From NCBI GenBank assembly GCA_030158115.1, contig JAOATK010000012.1, positions 1 to 50,262 on the forward strand: DNA of 50,262 bases, in the 5' to 3' direction. The notes beneath the pieces are model-generated. The model saw only the letters and a program-made list of their open reading frames with translations. It did no database searches and had not been told where the DNA came from. The stretch is from Legionella sp. (GTDB taxonomy: Bacteria; Pseudomonadota; Gammaproteobacteria; Legionellales; Legionellaceae). Shown piece by piece: positions 20,766 through 29,052 of this stretch. The stretch's first letter is position 1. Every line of letters starts with the position of its first letter. The position numbers and the translations under genes were made by a program.

Positions 20766-22025
20766 GTGATAAATCGAATAATTATACTGTTTTTCTTATT
20801 AGTGACACAGCAAGTTTCTGCTCTTGATTTAGAGTTAACTCAAGGGATTAATTCAGCCTTACCAATTGCAATTAATACTTTTGGATCAGACAGTATCTCT
20901 CAAGAAATTGGTCAGGTTGTAGAAAATGATTTAAGTTTTTCAGGCCAGTTCAAAGTTGTATCCGGCCCTCAAGGCCCAAATTCACAGTCTTCTGTACAGA
21001 CTTTACGTAGGCTTGGAGCAGACAGTGTAGTTGCAGGACAAGTGACGCGAGTAGGAAGTCATTATGAAGTAAGTTTCACATTAACTGATGCCGTAGCCAA
21101 CGGTGCTAATTTGTTAAAAAGAAGCTATCAGGTCAATCCTAATCAAGTAAGAGCATTAGCGCATCATATTAGTGATGAGGTCTATCAAAAGTTAACGGGT
21201 GAGCGCGGCATTTTCTCTACACGAATCGCCTATATAGCAGTACAAAGAACACCGCAAAGAAGTACTTATACATTAGAAGTTGCTGATGCAGATGGGCATA
21301 ATCCACAAAGTTTATTAATTTCATCAGAGCCTATCATGTCCCCATCTTGGGCTCCTGATGGAAAAAGTATTTCTTATGTCTCATTTGAAAAAAAGCGCGC
21401 TCAAATATTTAGCGTTTCTGTTGAAACGGGACAACGCCGATTAATCACGAGCTTTCCTGGGATTAATGGTGCCCCAGCATGGTCGCCCGATGGCAGTCAA
21501 TTAGCGGTTGTTTTATCCAAAAGTGGAACGCCTAAGATATATAATGTCGATATACATACGGGCAACATGAAACAGTTAACCTTTGGTGATGCTATTGACA
21601 CAGAGCCACGGTTTTCTCCTGATGGAAAAAGTATTTTATTTACTTCTGGTCGAGGTGGTTCACCCCAAATTTACAAACTGGCTTTAGGCAGTGGTCAGGT
21701 AAGTCGTATGACTTTCGAGGGCAATTACAATGCACGAGCATCCTATACTCCTGATATGAAAAATATCGTTATGCTACATCGTGACGACAGACAGTTTAAT
21801 ATTGGTATGCAAAATGTTGCTGGTGGTCCTATTGTTAGTTTAACTTTTTCAGGTCGTGATGAATCGCCATCGGTTTCTCCAAATGGCCGCTTAATTTTAT
21901 ATGCGACTCATACTCAAGATAAGGGAATATTAGGTATTGTATCTCTTGATGGACGCATTAGAATGAAGTTACCTGCACGTGATGGAGATATCCAAGAGCC
22001 TGCTTGGTCTCCTTATCTAGGATAG
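20766..22025 (+). CDS. tolB: Tol-Pal system beta-propeller protein TolB
   Basis: Periplasmic protein that binds Pal and TolA. 419 residues from a GTG start, supported by AGGGGG eight bases upstream and by an immediate signal peptide ([15 protein letters not shown], cleavage after VSA). The N-terminal domain (about 20-160) is followed by a six-bladed propeller built from repeats such as [39 protein letters not shown] and [13 protein letters not shown]. It lies five bases after tolA. The usual downstream pal is absent from the window. Confidence 0.96.
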   Translation: MINRIIILFFLLVTQQVSALDLELTQGINSALPIAINTFGSDSISQEIGQVVENDLSFSGQFKVVSGPQGPNSQSSVQTLRRLGADSVVAGQVTRVGSHYEVSFTLTDAVANGANLLKRSYQVNPNQVRALAHHISDEVYQKLTGERGIFSTRIAYIAVQRTPQRSTYTLEVADADGHNPQSLLISSEPIMSPSWAPDGKSISYVSFEKKRAQIFSVSVETGQRRLITSFPGINGAPAWSPDGSQLAVVLSKSGTPKIYNVDIHTGNMKQLTFGDAIDTEPRFSPDGKSILFTSGRGGSPQIYKLALGSGQVSRMTFEGNYNARASYTPDMKNIVMLHRDDRQFNIGMQNVAGGPIVSLTFSGRDESPSVSPNGRLILYATHTQDKGILGIVSLDGRIRMKLPARDGDIQEPAWSPYLG

Positions 22026-22083
22026 AGTGTTTATGTTTAATGGCAGTGAGGCTACATTAGCTCTTAAAGGATTTATTAAAAAT

Positions 22084-22899
22084 ATGTTACGGATTTTTTT
22101 GACTCTAAATTTATTCCTCCTGGCATTTAACAGTGCCGCATGGAACATGCAAGGTCATCAGGTGATAGCACAAATTGCTTATGATCATTTAACACCTAAA
22201 GCTAAGACAATGTGTTCTTATTACTTGAAGTCTCGCTCAAAAAAATCATTGAACGCTTCCTTTCTAGCTGCTGCAGTCTGGGCTGACATCATTCGATATA
22301 GAAATGTTAATTGGTATGATGCATTACACTACATTGATATTCCTTTTTCAGATGATAATACAAGCCTTCCTCCGACTGAAAATATGAATGCTGTATGGGG
22401 TATTCGGCATGCTATTTCCATTTTATCTTCTAAAAAGGCAAATGCATTTGATAAGCAAATGGCCTTATTCATTTTAATTCATGTCGTTGGAGATATTCAC
22501 CAGCCTTTACATGCTGCTACGCAAGTGAGCAGTCGATTACCTCATGGTGATCTGGGGGGTAATTTATTTCCATTGGGTAAAAATAATATTGCTGAAAATT
22601 TACATCAATATTGGGACAGAGGAGCCGGTTTCTTTATTGGCTCTAATAAGACGCAAGAAATTATAAATAAAGCACATGAATTAGAACAACAGTGGGCATG
22701 TGCAACAGTAATCAACAAAAAAAAGCCAGAACAATGGGCCAAATCATCGCATGATTTAGCGGTAACTCAAGTGTATCAAATAAATCCTAATGAAACTCCA
22801 AACAAGCAATATCAGTTAAATGCGCAAAATATAGCTCAAAAGCAAGCACTAATTGCAGGATGCCAATTGGCTTATATATTGAATAAGCTTTCCGAATAA
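22084..22899 (+). CDS. S1/P1-family zinc nuclease, secreted
   Basis: Hydrolyses single-stranded nucleic acids and/or 3'-nucleotides in the periplasm or outside, using three zinc ions. The ATG at 22084 is chosen because it gives a clean signal peptide (IFLTLNLFLLAFNSAA) whose cleavage leaves Trp as residue 1, the zinc-binding N-terminal Trp required in this family; AAAGGA lies upstream. 271 residues. Other zinc-ligand segments: WNMQGHQV, AVWADIIR, DALHYIDIP, HVVGDIHQPLHAA and GDLGGN...NLHQYWD. It follows tolB by 58 bp on the same strand, in the place commonly held by pal. Confidence 0.92.
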   Translation: MLRIFLTLNLFLLAFNSAAWNMQGHQVIAQIAYDHLTPKAKTMCSYYLKSRSKKSLNASFLAAAVWADIIRYRNVNWYDALHYIDIPFSDDNTSLPPTENMNAVWGIRHAISILSSKKANAFDKQMALFILIHVVGDIHQPLHAATQVSSRLPHGDLGGNLFPLGKNNIAENLHQYWDRGAGFFIGSNKTQEIINKAHELEQQWACATVINKKKPEQWAKSSHDLAVTQVYQINPNETPNKQYQLNAQNIAQKQALIAGCQLAYILNKLSE

Positions 22900-23039
22900 T
22901 AAATAAAATATCAAAACTTATTAGGCGTTGGAGACCAATTGTCAACCCACCCAAGGTAAAATATAGTATTTGATTCTTCTGATGGATTAACGATAAAATG
23001 ACGCAATTTTTATGTTTTGACTACGTATGAGGGAAATTT

Positions 23040-23969
23040 ATGGGCAAAGCTAGTATGGCAGGAAGCGATATGAATGGTCGAGAAGCACTCAAAGACTTTC
23101 TAATAAATTTACTAAGGAACAAGCGGGATGCAACAGAAGTTTACCTGATCAATGAACCACACTTTCTAATTAAAAATCTAGATCGATACATACAACCCTT
23201 TCGCTTTATAACAAAGGCACTTTTTGGGATAACCTATTATTCTTTGGTTATTACCAATGGCATAGCGCAAGCAGGGCTAACAATAATATTCAATCCTGCT
23301 CAAGAGATAATGAGAGGGCTTTTAGATTTTATTAACCCAGACCAAATTAACGAAGATTTGAATAAATGGATAGAGCAGAATACAAATGGAGAGGATGAAC
23401 CTAAAATTCCTGGTCCGCTAACCGAAATTAGGTTAACAGCTATTAGTTTATTTCGAGTAATTTTCAAACCTTTTTCTGAGGTGAAGGGTAGCAAATTTCT
23501 GTCGTTTTTAAGCAGACCCATCTATCTTCTTATCTCGCCTGTTATATTAAGTACAGTTATTCTTATCAGAGCAATAGATAGCCTTAGCAAAGGCATAGAA
23601 ATAACCAGTCGTGCCGCAATAGCTGCAATTGTTCTTATACTGTTGACTGTTTTAAATACGCCTCTATTGCTATTAGATTTTAGTCAATACTTAACAAATA
23701 AATGGAAAGGTCTTTTCAATAGAGCATCAAGCAAGCCAATGACAAAAATAACCAGCAATCAAGTGAGTTCTGCACTAGGTCTTTTAAGCCCGCATAATGA
23801 GCAAACACCTGTTGCAGTTAATGAAGAGCAGCAAACACCTGTTGCAGTTAATGAAGAGCAGCAAACACCTGCTGCAGTTGATGAAGAGCAGCAAACACCT
23901 GCCGCAGTTGATGAAGAGCAGCAAACATCTGCCGCAGTTGATGAAGAGCAGCCAGCTTTTGCACTTTAA
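23040..23969 (+). CDS. membrane protein with decapeptide-repeat tail (paralogue of 24371 gene)
   Basis: 309 residues; function not recognised. The core (about residues 45-235) has several hydrophobic segments (about 60-80, 160-180, 190-215). It shares with the gene at 24371 the motifs RY-x-QPFRFI-x-KA, a PDQI/PNQI element and SEV-x-GSKFLS-x-L-x-RPI, in the same order, so they are tandem duplicates. The last about 50 residues are five acidic decapeptides (consensus QTPVAVNEEQ). The ATG follows GAGGGA; a rho-independent terminator follows the stop. Two or three helices plus an acidic tail would suit a membrane-targeted effector, but that is inference. Confidence 0.75.
   Translation: MGKASMAGSDMNGREALKDFLINLLRNKRDATEVYLINEPHFLIKNLDRYIQPFRFITKALFGITYYSLVITNGIAQAGLTIIFNPAQEIMRGLLDFINPDQINEDLNKWIEQNTNGEDEPKIPGPLTEIRLTAISLFRVIFKPFSEVKGSKFLSFLSRPIYLLISPVILSTVILIRAIDSLSKGIEITSRAAIAAIVLILLTVLNTPLLLLDFSQYLTNKWKGLFNRASSKPMTKITSNQVSSALGLLSPHNEQTPVAVNEEQQTPVAVNEEQQTPAAVDEEQQTPAAVDEEQQTSAAVDEEQPAFAL
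23802..23951 (+). repeat. five 30-bp tandem repeats (coding)
   Basis: Five head-to-tail 30-bp units, each starting CAAACACCTG and ending GATGAAGAGCAG or AATGAAGAGCAG, encode the decapeptide tail of the membrane protein. Units 1 and 2 are identical; units 3-5 differ by a few substitutions (Val to Ala, Asn to Asp, Pro to Ser). The unit length is a multiple of three, so copy number can vary without frameshift. Confidence 0.9.
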
Positions 23970-24001
23970 CTGAACCATGATGTGTTTTAATCTCGTAATT
24001 G

Positions 24002-24023
24002 ATGGGCTTCAGCCCATTTTTTT
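24002..24023 (+). terminator. rho-independent terminator
   Basis: ATGGGCT-TC-AGCCCAT hairpin (24002-24017) followed at once by a run of T. It lies 33 bp after the stop of the membrane protein gene and ends its transcript. Confidence 0.8.
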
Positions 24024-24370
24024 CGAATTTTTCTGTAAATAGGTCATCGTGTTATACAAAACGTTGCTTGCGACTAATGTCGCTCATTTAATGTATGTTG
24101 TCTTTAACGCGAAATCGGGAATCCATTCAACAAGATATTATGGACAGTATTTTGGATGAATCCTCGCCTTCGCGGAGACGATAGAATCCATTAAGTTAGA
24201 AGCATTAACTACTTAATTTAATTGCAGTGAAAGTTTGAAAAAGAGTATTAAACTATATCAACCGATCATAAGACTTGAAAATAATACATTAAAAATAATA
24301 TTTGATCACTTAGTTGTATTAATGATATAACATTGAACTAATTTATCTTCCAGCTAGCGTGGGGCAGTTT
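24024..24370. other. intergenic region without a recognised gene
   Basis: About 350 bp between the paralogous membrane-protein genes. It contains a degenerate palindromic stretch (24115-24190: a GGGAATCCATTCAA-like arm, a GGATGAATCC-like arm and CTCGCCTTCGCGGAG), similar in style to the CCCGCGAAGGCGGG hairpin at 43045, so a decayed intergenic repeat is likely. The remainder is AT-rich and presumably holds the promoter of the next gene; I could not pick out a convincing -35/-10 pair. Confidence 0.5.
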
Positions 24371-25228
24371 ATGAGTAATGACAAATTAAAAAAGTTACTA
24401 AAAGAATATCCACAAAATTTAAACAACAATGCCGCATTATTCCTTAAAGAATACCATATAGCTCTCAGTCAACATCCTTTAGCTGAGAATTTTAATCGGT
24501 ACGTACAACCGTTTAGGTTTATTGCAAAGGCAGCTTCTTGGGCTGTATATATTACTCTAGCTATTTCTTTTGGTTTAGTGACAGTAAGCCTGGCAGCGAT
24601 AAATATATTCACGCTATTTATACTTGGAAAATCGTTAAGCCTTATATCTCCAAATCAAATTCAAATAGAAATGAAGAATTGGGTCATAAAAAATAGAGCA
24701 GCACTTCCATATAATTTAACCTATTTTAAGCTGGTAGCTATTGGCTTATTTAAATCAATTTTTAAACCTTTATCTGAAGTTGAAGGTAGTAAATTTTTGT
24801 CGGTTTTATTGAGACCCATTCGATTGATTGCTTCACCTCTTATATTAAGTTTGGCTTTTTTAACTGTACTGGAAAGGTATATTACTTTTGCACTATTTAC
24901 AGCTGTTGCAGCAATTAGCACAGCAATTTATTTAGCAAGTCTAGCAGTTTTAAATACACCGTTATTTGTATTAGATTGCGGTAAGAAATTGAAAGATCTT
25001 TTCAGTGAAAATGTTAAATTAATACCTGAAAATAATGTTAGTCATAGTGCATCTGCTGCAGCACTAGCAAATTTAAGCACAACTACTGCAACAATTTCTG
25101 ACAGTACTAAACCAGAAGTTCCTAATAGTACTAAACTAGAAGTTCCTAATAGTACTAAACTAGAAGTTCCTAATAGTGTAGAGGAGCAACAATACGCTCT
25201 AGTATTTAATTCCTCAATTATTAACTAA
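24371..25228 (+). CDS. membrane protein with octapeptide-repeat tail (paralogue of 23040 gene)
   Basis: 285 residues from the ATG at 24371, chosen because GGGG lies six bases upstream; a GTG at 24359 is the alternative. Function not recognised. Its core aligns in order with the preceding gene (RYVQPFRFIAKA, SPNQIQIEMKNW, KSIFKPLSEVEGSKFLS), with hydrophobic segments at about 55-95, 155-175 and 180-210. The tail differs completely: Ser/Thr-rich with three copies of an octapeptide (consensus NSTKLEVP). Duplicated cores with unrelated repeat tails suggest the tails evolve fast. A terminator follows. Confidence 0.75.
   Translation: MSNDKLKKLLKEYPQNLNNNAALFLKEYHIALSQHPLAENFNRYVQPFRFIAKAASWAVYITLAISFGLVTVSLAAINIFTLFILGKSLSLISPNQIQIEMKNWVIKNRAALPYNLTYFKLVAIGLFKSIFKPLSEVEGSKFLSVLLRPIRLIASPLILSLAFLTVLERYITFALFTAVAAISTAIYLASLAVLNTPLFVLDCGKKLKDLFSENVKLIPENNVSHSASAAALANLSTTTATISDSTKPEVPNSTKLEVPNSTKLEVPNSVEEQQYALVFNSSIIN
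25103..25174 (+). repeat. three 24-bp tandem repeats (coding)
   Basis: Three units of AGTACTAAACTAGAAGTTCC+TAAT, the first with one C for T change, encode the octapeptides at the end of the second membrane protein. They keep the reading frame, and a partial fourth unit (AGTG) follows. Confidence 0.9.
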
Positions 25229-25234
25229 TATTCT

Positions 25235-25261
25235 AATTGGGCTTTTTGGCCCAATTTTTTT
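25235..25261 (+). terminator. rho-independent terminator
   Basis: AATTGGGC/GCCCAATT arms (25235-25242, 25249-25256) followed by a T-run, six bases after the stop of the second membrane-protein gene. Confidence 0.82.
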
Positions 25262-25338
25262 GTGCCATCAAAAATAAAATATATATGTTATATTTTACTC
25301 GTACCCCTACATAAACGACAAAATTAAAAGGAATTAAT

Positions 25339-25608
25339 ATGAATAATTCTCTATCAAAATTAGGTCTATTTATAGCGTTGACGAGCGTTTCTATATCTTG
25401 TTGGTCTCAAGCGTGTATGCCGATTGCAAGAGTGTGTATGCAAATGGGCTATTACAAAGGTGGTGACAAAGTAGGGAAAGGATTAGTGAAGAATTGTGTG
25501 ATGCCAGTAACTATGGGTTCTAAAACATTACCTAATACTAATTTTAGCCCCAGTCAATTGCAACAATGCAAAGCAGAAATTGAACAAAAAATGAAAAGCC
25601 AAAACTAA
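25339..25608 (+). CDS. small secreted Cys-containing protein
   Basis: 89 residues. A signal peptide (LGLFIALTSVSISCWSQA) is followed by a short mature part with four Cys residues (A-C-M-P, V-C-M-Q, N-C-V-M, Q-C-K-A), suggesting two disulfides in the periplasm or outside. No family recognised. The ATG follows AAAAGGA. It is a separate transcript, bounded by terminators on both sides. Confidence 0.7.
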   Translation: MNNSLSKLGLFIALTSVSISCWSQACMPIARVCMQMGYYKGGDKVGKGLVKNCVMPVTMGSKTLPNTNFSPSQLQQCKAEIEQKMKSQN

Positions 25609-25614
25609 ATAAAA

Positions 25615-25651
25615 AAATAGGCCGCTATATAAAAAACCGGCCTATTTGCTG
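25615..25651 (+). terminator. hairpin terminator after the small secreted protein
   Basis: AAATAGGCCG/CGGCCTATTT stem of 10 bp (25615-25624, 25638-25647) with a 13-base AT-rich loop. The T-run on the plus strand is short, but the stem is strong and the A-run before it would give a U-tract on the other strand, so it may work in both directions. Confidence 0.65.
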
Positions 25652-25717
25652 GCCCCATGGATCTGGGGTTAGACATGCCGTAATGAAATACCACTTAAAA
25701 AATTGGGTTATGACTGA

Positions 25718-25789
25718 CCTATAACAACCACTTTACCCATCATGAGCAGTTAAGCTCCCTCTGGTTAAAAGTAACTAGGTTGTTATAGG
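25718..25789. repeat. intergenic inverted repeat
   Basis: CCTATAACAAC (25718-25728) and GTTGTTATAGG (25779-25789) are exact 11-bp inverted arms with a 50-base centre that continues the symmetry imperfectly. It lies just downstream of the minus-strand pdhC stop and may be its terminator or a small repeat element. Confidence 0.55.
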
Positions 25790-25802
25790 GTTATGCGAAA
25801 GG

Positions 25803-26918
25803 CTATATTTTCTGTAGTGACTCAATAACAGCGCCTAAAAAGCGGGTTGCTTCGCCGCCAGTTACTGCCCGATGATCAAAACTAATTGATAATGGCAGCA
25901 TGTTATGAGCCTCAATAGTACCTGAGTCATTAGCAACCACACCTTTATATAATCTTCCAACCGCTAAGATGGCAACCATTGGTGGAACAATAATGGGGCT
26001 TGCAAATCGACCGGCAAACTTTCCAAAATTGGATAGAGTGATAGTAGCACCTTTTAATTTTTCCGCGCTTATTCCTCGATTAGCGACGGATTTTTTAAAT
26101 TCATTAATGATGCTACGCAATTCCGCATCAGAATGTTTAACCGCATCGTGAATTACAGGAACAAATAGCCCTTCATCATTATCCATAGCAAGGCCTAAAT
26201 TTACTTGTTTAAAACACTGGCGAGCACCGTGTTTTGTATCAAACCATGCATTAAGTGCAGGCTCTTTTTGAACGGCATCAGTGATAGCACGAATTAAGCG
26301 TACTGTAATATCGGTTCCAGGTTGCCAATTATGAATATCTGCCTCGTCAAAAATACTGACGGGAACCACTTCAGCATGCGATTGAACCATGCTGTTGAGC
26401 ATGGCGCGTCTTACGCCGCGCAAGGGCTCATAACCTTCTGGTATTTTTGAATTTTTATCTGCTTGAGTTTGCACGTCTTCGCGAGTGATGACACCAAAAT
26501 CACCAGTGCCTTTTAATGAAGACAAATCAACGCCTAATTTTTTAGCAAGCATTTTTACAACTGGGGTAGCTTTGATACGAGCTTTAGCTGAAGTCTGTAC
26601 ACCAATAGTAAAATTGTCTTCAGTAATTTCACTACTTTCTTCTAAGTTACCTACAACGGTGCCTTTATCCGAGGCCTTGGTAGCAGTAGATTCAAAAGAG
26701 ACTAGGGGTTCACCTGTTTTAATGATATCTCCAGGCTTTCCATATAATTTGCTGATAGTTCCACTTTGAGGGCAGGGCACATCAACTACAGCTTTAGCTG
26801 TTTCCATAGAAGCGAGTGGTTGATCGACTACAACTACATCACCTTCTTTAACAAACCATTCATGGATCTCAGCATCAGGTAAACCTTCGCCTAAATCAGG
26901 CAGATTGAAAATGTTCAT
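25803..26918 (-). CDS. pdhC: 2-oxoacid dehydrogenase E2, dihydrolipoamide acyltransferase
   Basis: Core subunit that receives the acyl group from E1 on lipoate and passes it to CoA. 371 residues: one lipoyl domain (1-80; lipoyl Lys42 in SMETAKAVVD, with Ala where Asp is commonest), a linker, the peripheral-subunit-binding domain (about 113-150; TPVVKMLAKKLGVDLSSLKG), then the catalytic domain. The C-terminal catalytic motif reads DHRAVTGG, keeping the catalytic His but with Thr where H-x3-D-G has Asp. The single lipoyl domain and two-subunit E1 mark the compact alpha2beta2-type complex, unlike AceE/AceF. Substrate could be pyruvate or a branched-chain oxoacid. No E3 gene is nearby. Confidence 0.88.
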   Translation of the reverse strand: MNIFNLPDLGEGLPDAEIHEWFVKEGDVVVVDQPLASMETAKAVVDVPCPQSGTISKLYGKPGDIIKTGEPLVSFESTATKASDKGTVVGNLEESSEITEDNFTIGVQTSAKARIKATPVVKMLAKKLGVDLSSLKGTGDFGVITREDVQTQADKNSKIPEGYEPLRGVRRAMLNSMVQSHAEVVPVSIFDEADIHNWQPGTDITVRLIRAITDAVQKEPALNAWFDTKHGARQCFKQVNLGLAMDNDEGLFVPVIHDAVKHSDAELRSIINEFKKSVANRGISAEKLKGATITLSNFGKFAGRFASPIIVPPMVAILAVGRLYKGVVANDSGTIEAHNMLPLSISFDHRAVTGGEATRFLGAVIESLQKI

Positions 26919-26920
26919 TA

Positions 26921-27895
26921 TTACTCCATTATACTCATAACACAGTTTTTAATACGTGTAACGCTCGGTATGTATTGTTTTTCTAATTGAAAATAAGGCA
27001 TCACCGTGTCATAACCAGTTACACGCTGGACTGGAGCAATGAGGTCACTCATCAAATTCTCCATAATCAGTGCAGAAATTTCAGCACCTACTCCACAGGT
27101 TTTTGCTCCCTCATGAACAATGACGCAGCGCCCTGTTTTTTCGACTGATGCTAAAATGGTTTCAATATCTAGTGGCTTAATCGTGGCAACATCAATTATT
27201 TCGCATGAAATACCATCCTGTTCTAATTGATTAGCAGCTTGTTGGGTTTCATGCAAACTAGCACCCCAACTGATAAGAGTCACGTCATCGCCTTGTTTTA
27301 AGGTAAAACATTTACCAATAGGTAGTGCTTCACCATTGTCTTCAACAGGTTGCTTTACTAAACGATAAATTCTTTTAGGCTCTAGAAAAATGACTGGATC
27401 AGGATTGCGCATTGCTGCTAATAGTAAGCCATAAGCCCGTTTGGGAGAGGAGGGAATAACCACTTGTAACCCAGGAATATGGGCAAATAATGCTTCAGTG
27501 CTTTCAGAGTGATGCTCAGGTGCTCTAATACCGCCACCAAAGGGTGCACGAAATACAATAGGGCAACTTAAGCGACCACGAGTTCGGTTTCGCATACGTG
27601 CTGCATGACAGATGATTTGGTTCATCGCTGGGTAAATAAAACCCATAAATTGAAACTCAGCAACTGGTTTTAATCCTTGCAAAGACATACCAATTGCTAA
27701 ACCGGCAATCATTGACTCAGCAAGAGGTGAATCAAATACTCTACGCTCACTAAAACGATCTTGTAGGCCCGCAGTAGCACGAAATACGCCGCCATTTTTA
27801 CCCACATCCTCACCAAAAACAACGACGTTTTCATCATGAGCTAACTCATAAGCTAAGGCCTGCGTTACCGCTTCAATTAAAGTAATATCAGGCAT
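26921..27895 (-). CDS. pdhB: pyruvate/2-oxoacid dehydrogenase E1 beta
   Basis: Beta subunit of the thiamine-diphosphate E1 decarboxylase. 324 residues. Features match transketolase-like beta chains: FGEDVGKNGGVFRATAGLQ (about 27-45), the RVFDSPLAESMIAGLAIGMS region with the ThDP-activating Glu, APFGGGIRAPEHHSES, and the C-terminal VHEGAKTCGVGAEISA. It overlaps pdhA by eight bases and lies two bases before pdhC, so it is tightly coupled. As with pdhC, substrate choice between pyruvate and branched-chain oxoacids rests on overall resemblance. Confidence 0.9.
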   Translation of the reverse strand: MPDITLIEAVTQALAYELAHDENVVVFGEDVGKNGGVFRATAGLQDRFSERRVFDSPLAESMIAGLAIGMSLQGLKPVAEFQFMGFIYPAMNQIICHAARMRNRTRGRLSCPIVFRAPFGGGIRAPEHHSESTEALFAHIPGLQVVIPSSPKRAYGLLLAAMRNPDPVIFLEPKRIYRLVKQPVEDNGEALPIGKCFTLKQGDDVTLISWGASLHETQQAANQLEQDGISCEIIDVATIKPLDIETILASVEKTGRCVIVHEGAKTCGVGAEISALIMENLMSDLIAPVQRVTGYDTVMPYFQLEKQYIPSVTRIKNCVMSIME

Positions 27896-28961
27896 GAGAT
27901 GCTTCCTCCATGGCGATGGCTCGTTGTTCTACCAAATAGTCGGGTAAATTTGCATAATGATAATCAAAAATACTGCTTATAGACTGTGGTTGAGCATTAA
28001 GATACTCATCTACTGCTTGCTCTACTTGTGCGGCACAATCCATTACCAAATGCTCTTCTTGTTGAGCATCCCAAATTTTTTCTTGTAATAAATATTCTTT
28101 AAATCGGCCAATGGGCTCTCTAGGCTTCGCATGCTCTACTTCATGAGCAGGCTGATAACGAGTAGCATCATCTGCAGTCGTATGATCAGATAGGCGATAA
28201 GATAAGGCTTCGATAAGAGTGGGGCCTTCGCCACGTCTGGCTTTTTCAATAGCATCCCCTATGACCTGGCGAGTTGCTAAAATGTCATTTCCATCGATTT
28301 GTATGCCCGTGAAACCTGCAGCAATCGCTTTTTGTGCTATGGTTTCTGACCCTGTTTGTTTGTCTCTAGGAACTGAAATAGCCCATTGATTATTGTTGAC
28401 TATAAAGACTACGGGTAGCTTCCATGTGCCTGCTACGTTAATTGCTTCATAAAAATCACCTTCAGATGTTCCTCCTTCGCCTATCGAAACCACAGCAACT
28501 CGTGGTTCTTTTCTGTATTGAAAAGCAAAGGCTACGCCAGTGGCATGTAAACACTGCGAGGCAATAGGGACACAAATAGGTAAGTCTTGTGACTTACAAG
28601 CAAAGTCACTGCCGCGCTCATCCCCACCCCAGAAGGCAAGAATCTCAGACATTTTTACGCCGCGTTGAATTTGTGCTGCATAATCTCGGTAATAGGGTAC
28701 CAAGACATCCTCGGGCCTCATTGCATGGCCAATAGCAGTTGAAATAGCCTCTTGCCCATTAATGGGGGCATAAGTGCCCATTTTACCGGTTCTTTGTAAA
28801 GCAATCGCTTTTTTATCAAATGTTCTGGTTAAAACCATTACTTTATAGAGTTCTTTTAAAATTTGAGGATCTTTGGCAAAAATAGGGAGCTTGTCCACTA
28901 GTTTACCTTGTTCGCTCAGAAATTGAGTGAACGTGATATTAAATTGAGCAACTGTTGCCAT
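27888..28961 (-). CDS. pdhA: pyruvate/2-oxoacid dehydrogenase E1 alpha
   Basis: Alpha subunit of E1, holding the thiamine-diphosphate-binding fold. 357 residues from the ATG at 28961, chosen because AAGGAG lies six bases upstream; a longer frame begins at 29003. Motifs: GQEAISTAIGHAM, the GEGGTSEGDFYEAINVAG...NNNQWAIS stretch (G-D-G...N-N type ThDP/Mg motif, with Gly-Glu-Gly in place of Gly-Asp-Gly), and the phosphorylation-loop-like YRLSDHTTADD. It is first gene of pdhA-pdhB-pdhC and diverges from pabB. Confidence 0.9.
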   Translation of the reverse strand: MATVAQFNITFTQFLSEQGKLVDKLPIFAKDPQILKELYKVMVLTRTFDKKAIALQRTGKMGTYAPINGQEAISTAIGHAMRPEDVLVPYYRDYAAQIQRGVKMSEILAFWGGDERGSDFACKSQDLPICVPIASQCLHATGVAFAFQYRKEPRVAVVSIGEGGTSEGDFYEAINVAGTWKLPVVFIVNNNQWAISVPRDKQTGSETIAQKAIAAGFTGIQIDGNDILATRQVIGDAIEKARRGEGPTLIEALSYRLSDHTTADDATRYQPAHEVEHAKPREPIGRFKEYLLQEKIWDAQQEEHLVMDCAAQVEQAVDEYLNAQPQSISSIFDYHYANLPDYLVEQRAIAMEEASHA

Positions 28962-29052
28962 ACATGGCTCCTTGTCAACAAAGCGTTTGCATAGCATACT
29001 CACAAACTAATTTAAAAACCAGTCAATTAGTGCGGAATTGCGGGGAAATATT

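Noticed and set aside
23784..23978. Minus-strand frame with repeated LLLFINC
   Set aside because: Complement of the decapeptide-coding repeats of the membrane protein.
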